Notes under the pieces: model-generated
The model's database searches: none
What the model was told of the DNA's origin: nothing
The model's input: only the letters and a program-made list of their open reading frames with translations
In this document: in pieces, positions 1 to 8,915 of the stretch
Numbering within the stretch: position 1 is the first letter of the stretch
Layout of the letters: every line of letters begins with the position of its first letter
NCBI GenBank assembly: GCA_052139835.1
Contig: JBKQVT010000185.1
Location: forward strand, 1-16,464
From: JBKQVT01 sp052139835
GTDB lineage: Bacteria > Planctomycetota > Planctomycetia > Pirellulales > Thermoguttaceae
Reading direction: 5' to 3'
Length of the DNA: 16,464 nt
Program-made: the position numbers and the translations under genes

Positions 1-1791
<1,791 letters not shown>

Positions 1792-1888
1792 GGTTGCTCC
1801 TCCTGGAAGTGGGCACCTCCAGAATAGCCTCCGGCCCGCTGGGAGTCCAGTGTTTCCGCCGCCGACAGTCCCTCCGGGACCGACCTGC

Positions 1889-2578
1889 TCACACTTCCCC
1901 CGCCGCGGCGCGATCGGCCAGCACCAGGGCATGGTCGCGCCGCACCCGGCCCGCCGGAATCGAGCGGTCGCCGTCGCGGAAGCGCTGGAAGACGGCCGCC
2001 TTGTCACGCCCCGTGACCAACCAGAGAATCCGTCCCGCGCGATTGATCATCGGGTAGGTCAACGTCATCCGCCGCCGCCCCTGGTAGACGCCGGTCACGG
2101 CCACGTCGGCCGCGGTCACTTCGAGGACCGGATCGCCGGGCACCAACGAAGCCGTATGGCCGTCGGCCCCCAGCCCCAGGTGAACGAAGTCCAGGATCGG
2201 CGGCGTGCCGGCCAGCCTCTGCAACGTCTCCGCGTATGCGGCGGCCGCGGCCTCCAGGTCGGGGGCCTCCACGGGCATGGCGTGGATCTGCTCGGCGCGG
2301 AGCGGGGTGGGCCCGAGCAGGCCTTCGCGCAAGGGGGTGAGGTTCCGGTCCACGTGGCCCGCCGGGGCCACCCGCTCGTCGACTTGGAGCACCTCGACGG
2401 CCTCCCACGGGACCTCTTCGGCGGCCAGGGCGCGGAGCATGAGCCAGGGCGTGTGGCCACCGCTCAGCGCCATGAGGAAGCGGCCCCGCGCGGCCACTGC
2501 GGCGCGCGCTTCGGTGGCCAGGATCCCGGCTGCGCGATGGGCCACGGCCTCGGCATCGGCAAGAATTTCCACGCGCAC
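1889..2578 (-). CDS. pgl: 6-phosphogluconolactonase (DevB/Pgl family)
   Basis: Hydrolyses 6-phosphoglucono-lactone to 6-phosphogluconate, the second step of the oxidative pentose phosphate pathway, in the cytosol. From the chosen GTG the protein is 229 aa, normal for the SOL/DevB family (about 220-260). Visible motifs are LSGGHTP (38-44), QVDER (65-69), DRNL (77-80) and the signature GLGADGHTASL (135-145). An in-frame ATG at 2644 would add 22 residues. I prefer the GTG at 2578 because GGAGG sits 7 nt upstream (2586-2590), the family homology begins at once (VRVEILADA), and the extension is encoded by the CGCAAAG repeat tract. It lies between gnd (157 nt upstream) and glgX (97 nt downstream). 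The preceding step (zwf) is not in the window. Confidence 0.9.
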   Translation of the reverse strand: MRVEILADAEAVAHRAAGILATEARAAVAARGRFLMALSGGHTPWLMLRALAAEEVPWEAVEVLQVDERVAPAGHVDRNLTPLREGLLGPTPLRAEQIHAMPVEAPDLEAAAAAYAETLQRLAGTPPILDFVHLGLGADGHTASLVPGDPVLEVTAADVAVTGVYQGRRRMTLTYPMINRAGRILWLVTGRDKAAVFQRFRDGDRSIPAGRVRRDHALVLADRAAAGEV

Positions 2579-2623
2579 CGCAGCACCTCCGCGTCTAAAA
2601 CTGCCGGCGCCCAAACTATCCCA

Positions 2624-2655
2624 CGCAAAGGCGCAAAGACGCAAAGACGCAAAGG
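2624..2655. repeat. Short tandem repeat, four CGCAAAG(A/G) octamers
   Basis: Four consecutive octamers CGCAAAGG, CGCAAAGA, CGCAAAGA, CGCAAAGG fill 2624-2655 in the gnd-pgl spacer. A related degenerate run in the reverse sense (TTCGCGCCTTCGC) follows at about 2701-2713, so the spacer resembles a dispersed extragenic repeat with inverted arms. From memory, such repeats are common between genes in planctomycetes and cyanobacteria and often generate spurious short ORFs. It is transcribed if gnd and pgl share an mRNA. Confidence 0.7.
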
Positions 2656-2735
2656 TAAGACGAAGTTGAGACTTGCGACGAAATCATCTGTCTCCCTTCC
2701 TTCGCGCCTTCGCATGAGTCTTTGGCAAATTGCCT

Positions 2736-3758
2736 TTACTTACCAGCCGGTTTCTCGTGGTGGCCGCCGAACTGGAACCGCATCGCCGAGAGCAGCTTGT
2801 CGGCAAACTCCGCCCCGCCCCGCGAGCTGAAGCGGGCGTCCAGCGCCGTGCTGAGCACGGGGGCAGGCACACCCTCGTCGATGGCCGCATGGATCGTCCA
2901 ACGCCCTTCGCCCGAGTCCGACACCCGGCCGGCGAACGCCGCCAGCGCCGGGTCCTCCAGCAGCGATATGGCCGTCAAGTCCAGCAGCCAGGAGGCAACC
3001 ACGCTACCGCGCCGCCAAAGCTCGGCGACGTCGGCCAGGTTGAGGTCGTACTGGTAGTGCTCGGGGTTGCGCAGCGGGGTGGTCTCGGCGTCGATCGTGT
3101 GCTCTTGCTTGCCGACGTTGGCGTGGCGGAGGATGGCCATTCCCTCGGCATAGGCCGCCATGATGCCGTACTCGATGCCGTTGTGGACCATTTTGACGAA
3201 GTGGCCGGCGCCGGGCGGTCCGCAGTGCAGGTAGCCGCGCTCGGCGGTGCCGCCGACCTTCTCGCGGCCCGGCAGCCGCGGCGCCGCCTCGACTCCCGGC
3301 GCCAGCGTGGCAAAGAGCGGATCGAGGTGCTGGACCGCCGCCTCTTCGCCGCCGATCATCAGGCAATAGCCGCGCTCGAGTCCCCAGACGCCGCCGCTGG
3401 TGCCGCAATCGACGTAATGGATCCCCCGCGGCGCCAGTTGCTTGGCCCGGCGGATGTCGTCGATGTAGTAGGAGTTGCCGCCGTCGATGAGGATATCGCC
3501 CTGCTGGACGCAGGCGGTCAACCCCTCGATGGTCTTATCGACGACCGCGGCGGGCACCATCAGCCAGATCACTCGGGGCGGCTTGAGCTTGGCCGCCAGC
3601 TCGGCCAGCGAGGCGACGGCCACGGCGCCGGTCTCCTTGGCGAAGGTATCGCGGGTCTTGGCCGTGGCGGAGTAGACGATCACCTCGTGTCCGGCGCGCA
3701 TCCAGCGGCGGACCATGTTTCCTCCCATTCTTCCCAGGCCGACCATTCCCAGTTGCAT
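2736..3758 (-). CDS. gnd: 6-phosphogluconate dehydrogenase, decarboxylating, short form
   Basis: Oxidatively decarboxylates 6-phosphogluconate to ribulose 5-phosphate. The 340-aa length fits the short bacterial GndA/YqeC type rather than the ~470-aa enzyme. Seen in order: Rossmann motif GLGRMG (7-12), the strand ending VIVYSATAKT (26-35), IDGGNSYY (91-98), VDCGTSGGVWG (116-126), and the catalytic stretch HFVKMVHNGIEYG with Lys189, Asn193 and Glu196. The all-helical C-terminal domain follows, with SGEGRWT (282-288). The Asn-Arg-Thr that follows the second strand in NADP-specific enzymes is replaced by Ser-Ala-Thr, so NAD use is plausible (inference). The ATG has GGGAG upstream within the leader GGGAGTCAGCC. 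It is the first gene of the gnd-pgl-glgX run. Confidence 0.92.
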   Translation of the reverse strand: MQLGMVGLGRMGGNMVRRWMRAGHEVIVYSATAKTRDTFAKETGAVAVASLAELAAKLKPPRVIWLMVPAAVVDKTIEGLTACVQQGDILIDGGNSYYIDDIRRAKQLAPRGIHYVDCGTSGGVWGLERGYCLMIGGEEAAVQHLDPLFATLAPGVEAAPRLPGREKVGGTAERGYLHCGPPGAGHFVKMVHNGIEYGIMAAYAEGMAILRHANVGKQEHTIDAETTPLRNPEHYQYDLNLADVAELWRRGSVVASWLLDLTAISLLEDPALAAFAGRVSDSGEGRWTIHAAIDEGVPAPVLSTALDARFSSRGGAEFADKLLSAMRFQFGGHHEKPAGK

Positions 3759-3810
3759 GGCTGACTCCCTTTTCAGAGCGGATTATTTTCACTTGGCTGG
3801 CGGAACCGAA

Positions 3811-3818
3811 TCACGTGA
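3811..3818. promoter_or_regulatory. Perfect palindrome TCACGTGA upstream of gnd
   Basis: An eight-base perfect palindrome lies 53 nt before the gnd start, in the 187-nt gap between gnd and the propeller gene. Its position suits an operator or activator site, but an 8-mer palindrome can occur by chance. The rest of this gap (3759-3945) shows no convincing promoter or terminator; a G/C-rich stretch at 3898-3927 gives only weak pairing. Confidence 0.2.
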
Positions 3819-3945
3819 GGTCATGTAGTCTAAAGCAAGTGTCGGCGGGTCGCAAGGAGGAGGGCAAAGGGGCGGCCGCGGCAGACGGCGCTTAATGAAG
3901 GGGAGACATCGGAGACCCCCGGCCCCTTTTTCCTCTGCACGGGAG

Positions 3946-5085
3946 CTAGGGTTGTCCGGGCTTCTCCCCTGCGCCGTCCGCCCCTTTGCCCGCCATGCCC
4001 TTTTTTCCTTTGGCGGGCCAGATCAACTCGTCGAGATCCCATAGCTGGAGGCCGTTATCACCGCCCGTAACGAGCTTGTGGGTCCCGGGCACAAAACGCA
4101 TCGCCCACGTACCACCGTAGTCATAGCGGAAAATCACGGGCTCCGAGTAGCTATCTGTGCGGCAAACAGCAAAATGAGCTGGAGTCGGGGGGTCATAGCC
4201 GCCGGCCCGACATGCCACGAGCAGTTTGCTGTCGGGCGAGAACGCAAGCGGCGTTCCGATGATTTTGTCTTCGGGCGGCTTGCCCTTGAGCCTGAACACC
4301 AGCTCCTTCAACCGCCGGCCGGTGCGGAAATCCCACACTTCCACCCCCGGAGTGGCCATTTGTGACCCGTCGGGAGCCACCACTGCGCAAGAGCACGCCT
4401 CCTGTCTGCCTAAAGCACAGGAGAACCGACAGCTCTCAGTTTTCAAATTCCAGACCACAACCCCCTGCCACGTGCCGATCACCAGGTCGTTGCCATCGGG
4501 ACTAAGGGCAACCGGCACCACGTCGAAGGTATTACCCCGCCGCTTTAGCGGCGGCTTCACGCGGTCAGGAGTGAACACCGTGTCCATCGCACCGGTTCTA
4601 ATGTCAATCCGAAGAATATCTCCTTTGTAATCGTTGCCTTCCACGTAGGCATATCTTCCGTCAGGGGCAAGGAGGATCCGGCGCACACCGTTGGAGTCAA
4701 CGTCTACTTCCTTGCGGAGGGCATGCGCCTTCACGTCCCATATTTGAACGCGCGGACAGAAGTAATCGCGTTTGGGAACAGGACCGAGGCCGCCAACGAC
4801 AAGGGTCTGGCCGTCCGGGGTTATCGCCACGCTTAATGTGGATAAGCCGACCGGAAACGATGTTCTGTCACCGGTGGCCAAATCGTAAAAGTCTATTTCA
4901 TAGTCACCGCCTGCTACGACGGCACGCTTTCCATCAGGCATGAACTCAATGGCCGTAACCGGGCTCTTGGTATCTAGTATTCTCACAAGTGGACCTTTCG
5001 GGTCGTCTGAGGAAGCCGCATCGGCGGGCAACCCCGCTACGCACCACGTGGCAATCCCAGCAATCAATACGCTATGCCAACGCAT
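3946..5085 (-). CDS. Secreted WD40-type seven-bladed beta-propeller protein
   Basis: The 379-aa product starts with a Sec signal peptide (residues 1 to about 24, likely cleavage after ADA). It is then almost wholly propeller: seven blade-like units with PDG turns or WD/YD/WN ends at about 41-69, 81-118, 133-162, 189-214, 231-253, 277-308 and 326-351 (for example VQIWDV, VEVWDF, LQLWDL). Seven blades would close one complete propeller with no other domain. The tail (356-379) is Lys/Gly-rich and probably disordered. No catalytic motif is visible, so a binding or scaffold role outside the cytoplasm is inferred. The start ATG has GAGGGG upstream. The gene looks less GC-rich and has more A/T third positions than the flanking genes, which could mean later acquisition. 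The specific ligand is unknown. Confidence 0.8.
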   Translation of the reverse strand: MRWHSVLIAGIATWCVAGLPADAASSDDPKGPLVRILDTKSPVTAIEFMPDGKRAVVAGGDYEIDFYDLATGDRTSFPVGLSTLSVAITPDGQTLVVGGLGPVPKRDYFCPRVQIWDVKAHALRKEVDVDSNGVRRILLAPDGRYAYVEGNDYKGDILRIDIRTGAMDTVFTPDRVKPPLKRRGNTFDVVPVALSPDGNDLVIGTWQGVVVWNLKTESCRFSCALGRQEACSCAVVAPDGSQMATPGVEVWDFRTGRRLKELVFRLKGKPPEDKIIGTPLAFSPDSKLLVACRAGGYDPPTPAHFAVCRTDSYSEPVIFRYDYGGTWAMRFVPGTHKLVTGGDNGLQLWDLDELIWPAKGKKGMAGKGADGAGEKPGQP

Positions 5086-5137
5086 AATTCACCCCTCATG
5101 CAAGTAGGACGAACCCGCGTCAATTATGCGCCGAGGC

Positions 5138-5162
5138 CCACCGCCGGACAAGCCGGCAGTGG
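5138..5162 (-). terminator. Hairpin downstream of the Gly-rich protein gene, possible terminator
   Basis: CCACCGCCGG and CCGGCAGTGG pair over 10 positions with one mismatch around a 5-nt loop (5148-5152). On the minus strand it lies 45 nt after the stop of the 5207-6343 gene and before the propeller gene start. No T-run follows, so it may act as a weak or factor-assisted terminator, or only as mRNA 3'-end protection. Confidence 0.4.
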
Positions 5163-5206
5163 CCAGCGCCGAGGGTCATCGGGATTGTCTGGGGACCTAT
5201 CGCCGC

Positions 5207-6343
5207 TTACGGCGCGCTGCCCGGCTCCGGCGGAGGCGCGCCGGCCTGACCCTCCGGCTGCTTCAGCCGCACGAGCATCCATTGCTGCGTCTTGTTCGGG
5301 CCGACGTGGACCAGCACGGGGGCCTGCTGTTGGGTCAAGTTGTAAATGCCCGCTTCAAAGACCGTGGTCGTCTTGTCGCCCACGGTCCAGGCGGCCCGCT
5401 GCGTCTTCGGGTTCACCGATCCGTGGACCGGCAGCGCGGTGTCGGTGAGCACGCCGTAATAATTGCCCGCAATCGTCCCCGCCTTGTTCACCGCCAACTG
5501 GAAGACGACGCTGGAGTCGGTCTGGTCGCCCTGCACGAGGGAGAAGACGCCCAGGGGCATCCAGTCGGCGTTGGGGTCCGGCGCCGGGGCGGCCTGGGCC
5601 AGGGTGGCGGCCTGCTGGTAATACTGGTCGGCCGTGCAGACCGGCGAATCGCCATAGTAGACTTGATCGCCCACGTAGGTGATGTTATCGCCGTAATCGT
5701 AGTAGACCGGTTGCAGGCCGGCGCCCCAGCCGCACCACGCGCCTAGGGCGAACCAGGTGGCCGGGGCCCAGGCGTGCCAGGGTCCCCAGCCGTGCGGGTT
5801 CCAGGCGCCGGGGTGTCCGTTCCACCAACCGTGACCGAAGGCGTCGTAGTGGTTGAAGCCGTTTCTCACGGCGGCGCCGCGGGCGGTGGCCACGCTGCCG
5901 GAGACGGCCACGGTGCGATGCCCGGCCGCGGCGTAGCCGCCCGCACGGGCCCCGGAGAACCCCCGGCCGAAGCCGCCGTCGGTGGGCAGTCCGACGTGAC
6001 CGGCGCTGAAGTTGCCGGGGCCGTGATAGCCGCCGGCCTCGCCACCGTAATGGGCCGCCTCGCCGCCGTAATGGCCCGCTTCGCCACCGTAGTGGCCGCC
6101 GCCGGAGAAGCCGCCTTCACCGCCGTAGCGGCCGCCGCCGGAAAAGCCGCCCTCACCGCCGTAGTGGCCGCCTCCCTCGAAACCGCCGTAATGGCCCCCA
6201 CCGCCGCCGAAGCCGCCGCCCCCGTAATGGCCGCCGCCCCCGCCGGCGCCGTGGAATCCGCCGCCGCCGCCGCGGGCATGGGCCATCGGCACGGCCAGCA
6301 GCACCATCGACGTCGCCATCACAAATCCGACCAGGATCTTCAT
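5207..6343 (-). CDS. Secreted Gly-rich, mu-protocadherin-like surface protein (copy A)
   Basis: A 378-aa exported protein of unknown function. From the chosen ATG it has a Sec signal (residues 1-24, ending AHA), then a low-complexity Gly/His/Tyr/Glu region (25-107) built on GHYGGE-like units. A middle part rich in Trp/Gly follows (NPHGWGPWHAW, 182-192), then a conserved C-terminal domain (about 210-363, from PVYYDYG to LVRLKQPE). It is clearly paralogous to the product at 12027-13280 from about residue 113 onward, while the N-terminal repeats differ. I set the start at 6343 rather than the in-frame ATG at 6367 because the signal peptide begins there and GAAAGG lies upstream. It follows the NTF2-like gene by 66 nt on the same strand, so the two are probably one operon. 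The resemblance to planctomycete 'mu-protocadherin-like' proteins is from memory. Confidence 0.8.
   Translation of the reverse strand: MKILVGFVMATSMVLLAVPMAHARGGGGGFHGAGGGGGHYGGGGFGGGGGHYGGFEGGGHYGGEGGFSGGGRYGGEGGFSGGGHYGGEAGHYGGEAAHYGGEAGGYHGPGNFSAGHVGLPTDGGFGRGFSGARAGGYAAAGHRTVAVSGSVATARGAAVRNGFNHYDAFGHGWWNGHPGAWNPHGWGPWHAWAPATWFALGAWCGWGAGLQPVYYDYGDNITYVGDQVYYGDSPVCTADQYYQQAATLAQAAPAPDPNADWMPLGVFSLVQGDQTDSSVVFQLAVNKAGTIAGNYYGVLTDTALPVHGSVNPKTQRAAWTVGDKTTTVFEAGIYNLTQQQAPVLVHVGPNKTQQWMLVRLKQPEGQAGAPPPEPGSAP
6023..6285. repeat. Coding minisatellite for GHYGGE/GGFSGGG units
   Basis: Degenerate direct repeats of GCCGCC-GTAATGGCC type run through the N-terminal coding part of the copy A Gly-rich gene. 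The units keep the reading frame and encode repeated Gly-His-Tyr-Gly-Gly-Glu or Gly-Phe-Ser-Gly-Gly-Gly blocks. Such tracts can change length by slippage. Confidence 0.65.
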
Positions 6344-6386
6344 GGTATTTGCCTTTCTGGAAATCATTTGCGTGGTTCCACGTCAA

Positions 6387-6399
6387 GGGGACAGTCCCC
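6387..6399. repeat. Palindrome GGGGAC-A-GTCCCC
   Basis: A perfect 6-bp inverted repeat with one central base, inside the 66-nt gap between the two copy A module genes. The near-identical GGGAC-A-GTCCC recurs at 13990-14000. The one-base centre cannot form a hairpin loop without losing pairs, so a dispersed repeat or protein site fits better than a terminator. Confidence 0.5.
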
Positions 6400-6409
6400 C
6401 GACTTGCCC

Positions 6410-7378
6410 CTACTTGCCGGCCGGCGTCCTGACCACCTTGACCGGCGGCGTGTCGGGAAGCTTCACGCCGTCCAACGTGCGATCGAGCGACTGCCAGGTG
6501 AAGCTGTTGGCGTCGATGGGCGTGATGACGTTGACGGCGGCGCTCTGGCTGCCGTCGCGGAAGATGCCGGTGGCCTCGACGACCCATTTCGCGCCGTCTT
6601 TCATCCACACGTCGTTGCCGAAGCCGCCTAGGGCGTCGAAGTGCAAGGAAACGATCCGCCCCAGCTTGGGGTTCCAGCCGATGATGCGGCCGCCGCCGAC
6701 GGTGGTCTTGCCGTCCTTGGTGAGGGTGAAGACGCCCTTGATGAAGTTCCGCCCGCAGAGCCATTCAAACTTGACGTGGCGGCCCTCTTCCTTGGGGCCG
6801 ACCGTCCAGTCGCCGATCAGCCATTGGATGTCCTTGAGGACGTCGTCGCTGGCCCCCGGCACGTAGGGGGCATCGCGGCAATCGACCATGATCCACTTGC
6901 CGTCGCGGCGCGCGTGCACGACCGTGTAGCGGGCCGCCGACGACTCGCCCGAGGGCGGCTTGAGCGTGGCGATGCCCTTCTCGATGGCGATGTCGGGGCC
7001 GAAGAAGCGGATCGATTCGATCTTGACCGTCATGGTGGCGCCGGGATGGTCCTTGAACAGGCCGGCATACAACTCCTCGATCGCCGCGCGGCCGTGGTAC
7101 GATTGCCCCGCCTCGTCGGTGTACTCGGCGTCGGGTGCCCAAAGGGCCCCGACGGCCTTCACGTCGGCGGCGTCGCAGGCCTTGACGAAGTCGTCGGCCG
7201 TCGCGCGGATGGCCTTCTCGTCGGCCGCGTGGCCCGCGTTGCCCGCGGCAGTTGCCGCTTGGGACCCGGCGGCCGCCGGCCGGCCGGCCGCATCCACCCC
7301 TTGGGCCGCGGCGACGGCCGCTCCGAGGAGCACCGCCGCCCAGACGATGAACGGGACCTGCTTCAACACGTGCTTCAT
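6410..7378 (-). CDS. Secreted NTF2-like (SgcJ/EcaC, DUF4440 type) plus lipocalin-like two-domain protein (copy A)
   Basis: A 322-aa exported protein. A signal peptide covers about residues 1-25 (hydrophobic IVWAAVLLGAAVAAA), followed by an Ala/Gly-rich linker to about 52. The NTF2-like domain (about 53-170) has IRATADDFVKACDAAD, LWAPDAEYTDEAG, YHGRAAIEELYAGLF and YTVVHARRDGKWIMV, typical of the SgcJ/EcaC family. A second beta-rich domain (about 182-317) starts with IQWLIGDWTV and resembles DUF1579-like calycin barrels. No enzymatic residue can be assigned, so binding or processing of a small extracellular ligand is a guess. The ATG at 7378 was chosen over upstream frames because it begins the signal peptide and has AGGAG 7 nt before it. 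A weak TGGACT-N16-TACCAT promoter lies at 7463-7490 on this strand. It shares an operon with the Gly-rich gene and is a paralogue of 10979-11977. Confidence 0.82.
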   Translation of the reverse strand: MKHVLKQVPFIVWAAVLLGAAVAAAQGVDAAGRPAAAGSQAATAAGNAGHAADEKAIRATADDFVKACDAADVKAVGALWAPDAEYTDEAGQSYHGRAAIEELYAGLFKDHPGATMTVKIESIRFFGPDIAIEKGIATLKPPSGESSAARYTVVHARRDGKWIMVDCRDAPYVPGASDDVLKDIQWLIGDWTVGPKEEGRHVKFEWLCGRNFIKGVFTLTKDGKTTVGGGRIIGWNPKLGRIVSLHFDALGGFGNDVWMKDGAKWVVEATGIFRDGSQSAAVNVITPIDANSFTWQSLDRTLDGVKLPDTPPVKVVRTPAGK

Positions 7379-7542
7379 GGCTGACTCCTGCTGGCAGATG
7401 GTGGAGGTTCGCTTGCCTTGGGACGATCGCCCGGAGGCATCCTGGGCGACAATCCCCCAAAATGGTAACAAAGCGGCCGACAAAGTCCAGTAGGGCCGGG
7501 TCCCATCCCACCGGGAGATGGGAGGGCTCGGGCCGGTTCGCC

Positions 7543-7571
7543 TTGACTGGTTTCGCCGCCGCCGGTAACAT
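7543..7571 (+). promoter_or_regulatory. Predicted sigma70-type promoter of the outer-membrane protein gene
   Basis: TTGACT (7543-7548), a 17-bp spacer and TAACAT (7566-7571) match the consensus at 5/6 and 4/6 positions with ideal spacing. It is in the 293-nt divergent gap and points to the ATG at 7672, leaving a 5' leader of about 90 nt. Confidence 0.5.
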
Positions 7572-7598
7572 CGCCAACCCGAAGCAGGGCGGGCGAAA

Positions 7599-7648
7599 GG
7601 GACCGCTTCTTTTCCGCGGCATTCGGCCGCAAAAATCACCACGGTCCC
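7599..7648 (+). promoter_or_regulatory. Structured 5' leader with nested inverted repeats
   Basis: GGGACCG (7599-7605) pairs with CGGTCCC (7642-7648), and inside it GCGGC (7616-7620) pairs with GCCGC (7626-7630) around ATTCG. The predicted transcript would fold into two stacked stems just 24 nt before the ATG. No known riboswitch consensus is recognised. It may influence stability or translation of the mRNA. Confidence 0.35.
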
Positions 7649-7671
7649 CCGAGAAAAAGGCGCGAAGAATC

Positions 7672-8832
7672 ATGTTTCGCTGGCCCTCCCTCCTGACCAT
7701 CGCCGTGATCGTGGGCGGCTGGTCTGTTCTGGCAAACAATTCTTCCGGGCAAATGACGCCGCCAAGCCCGCCGCTTCCCTATGGGGCCCCAACTGCCGAG
7801 TCAGTGGTGCCGCTGCCGCCGACGTCGGTCAATCTGCCCCCATCGGATCCCGGCGCCGGCGGGCCTCCGCCGGGCAGCGGGCCGCCGTCGTACCCGCCGC
7901 CGTCGTACCCGCCGTCGTCGTACCCGCCATCGTCGTACCCGGCACCGTCATACCCGCCGCCGACGTACCCCACGCCGTCCGTGCCGCCATCGTACCCGCA
8001 GCCCTACCCACCGCCGTCCAATTTCGGCCCTGCATATCCGCCGGTCGCAGCCAGTGATACCCCGCTGCCGCCGCCGACGGTGATCGCGACCCCGTTCGAG
8101 AAGCCGGCGGAATCGAGCTGGTACACGCGGGTGGATTACTTTCACTGGAACGAGCGGGCGGGCGGCACGGATTTCGTCAACGAGTTCGGGGCCTTGTATA
8201 CCTTGGGATACCAGCGGCGGATCGGCTGCCAGCGATTCCGCGTCGAAGTCTTCGGCGGCGACATGACTTACGACGGCGGATTGCAATGGCCCAACGGGGT
8301 GATCGAGCCCGACACGTCGAGCACCCGCTACCTGGGATGCCGCGGCGAATACGAATACCTCTGCGAGCCGACGTGGTGGCCGGAGGGGACGTTCTTCCTC
8401 GGCGTCGGCAGCCGTTTCTGGATCCGCGACATCGAGGCCGGCTTCGGCGTCTGGGGCGACTTTGGCGAGGAGACCCAGGAGACCTGGTGGACGCTCTATC
8501 CCTACGTGGGCCTGGAGATCAAACGGCCCCTGCAAAGCGGGCTGGAAATTTACACTTCGATGCGCGTGGGGGCCACGGCCATAACCTACAACTACTCCAA
8601 CGCCTACGACCTCCCCGTGTATCCCCGCCTGGGCGTGGTGGCGGGGATCGAGTTGGGATTGCGGGGGAAGAGTCTCTCGCTCTCGGGCTCGTGCGAGGTG
8701 ATGACCTGGGCCCGGTCCAAGGAGCAGTATTTCTATACCACCGACGCCAACGGCAATCCCATGATCGGGGCGGTGGATCAGCCCGAGTCGACGATGCTCC
8801 TCCTGGGCGGCAGACTCTGCTATAGTTTCTAG
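7672..8832 (+). CDS. Proline-rich outer-membrane beta-barrel protein
   Basis: A 386-aa protein with a signal peptide (about residues 1-26) and a Pro-rich linker (28-145). The linker holds a run of SYPP/SSYPP/PTYP pentamer-like repeats at 73-115. A beta-rich domain follows (about 148-386), with alternating aromatic strands such as WYTRVDYFHWN, FFLGVGSRFWI and WWTLYPYVGLEI, and ends in GGRLCYSF. The terminal Phe is typical of outer-membrane barrels inserted by the BAM machinery. The layout resembles planctomycete BBP7-like or porin-like envelope proteins, where the Pro-rich part could span the periplasm or the cell wall (inference). Four Cys in the barrel (186, 223, 231, 341) could form disulfides. 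The start at 7672 was chosen over an in-frame upstream ATG (7462) because it opens the signal peptide; its Shine-Dalgarno (GAAG) is weak. The glycosyltransferase gene follows 83 nt later. Confidence 0.8.
   Translation: MFRWPSLLTIAVIVGGWSVLANNSSGQMTPPSPPLPYGAPTAESVVPLPPTSVNLPPSDPGAGGPPPGSGPPSYPPPSYPPSSYPPSSYPAPSYPPPTYPTPSVPPSYPQPYPPPSNFGPAYPPVAASDTPLPPPTVIATPFEKPAESSWYTRVDYFHWNERAGGTDFVNEFGALYTLGYQRRIGCQRFRVEVFGGDMTYDGGLQWPNGVIEPDTSSTRYLGCRGEYEYLCEPTWWPEGTFFLGVGSRFWIRDIEAGFGVWGDFGEETQETWWTLYPYVGLEIKRPLQSGLEIYTSMRVGATAITYNYSNAYDLPVYPRLGVVAGIELGLRGKSLSLSGSCEVMTWARSKEQYFYTTDANGNPMIGAVDQPESTMLLLGGRLCYSF
7886..8017. repeat. Coding repeat for (S/T)YPP(P/S) units
   Basis: About eight 12-15-base degenerate units of TCGTACCCGCCG type, all in frame, encode the Pro/Ser/Tyr linker of the barrel protein. 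Confidence 0.6.
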
Positions 8833-8846
8833 TCGGGATATGGTAG

Positions 8847-8863
8847 GATGGGCATGGCCCATC
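8847..8863 (+). terminator. Perfect 7-bp dyad after the barrel gene, possible terminator
   Basis: GATGGGC and GCCCATC flank ATG (8854-8856), 14 nt after the barrel gene stop and 52 nt before the glycosyltransferase ATG. No T-run follows, so full termination is doubtful; it could be an attenuator or a fragment of an extragenic repeat. Confidence 0.35.
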
Positions 8864-8915
8864 GAGAACGTCCGATGCGGTGGGCAATCGCCATCCCGCG
8901 AAGACGGAAACGCCC

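Noticed and set aside
2730..3764. Plus-strand ORF of 344 codons
   Set aside because: Antisense shadow of gnd, which covers the same span with intact motifs.
7462..7671. 70-residue extension of the barrel protein
   Set aside because: It would bury the signal peptide and crosses the predicted promoter and leader stems; the ATG at 7672 fits better.
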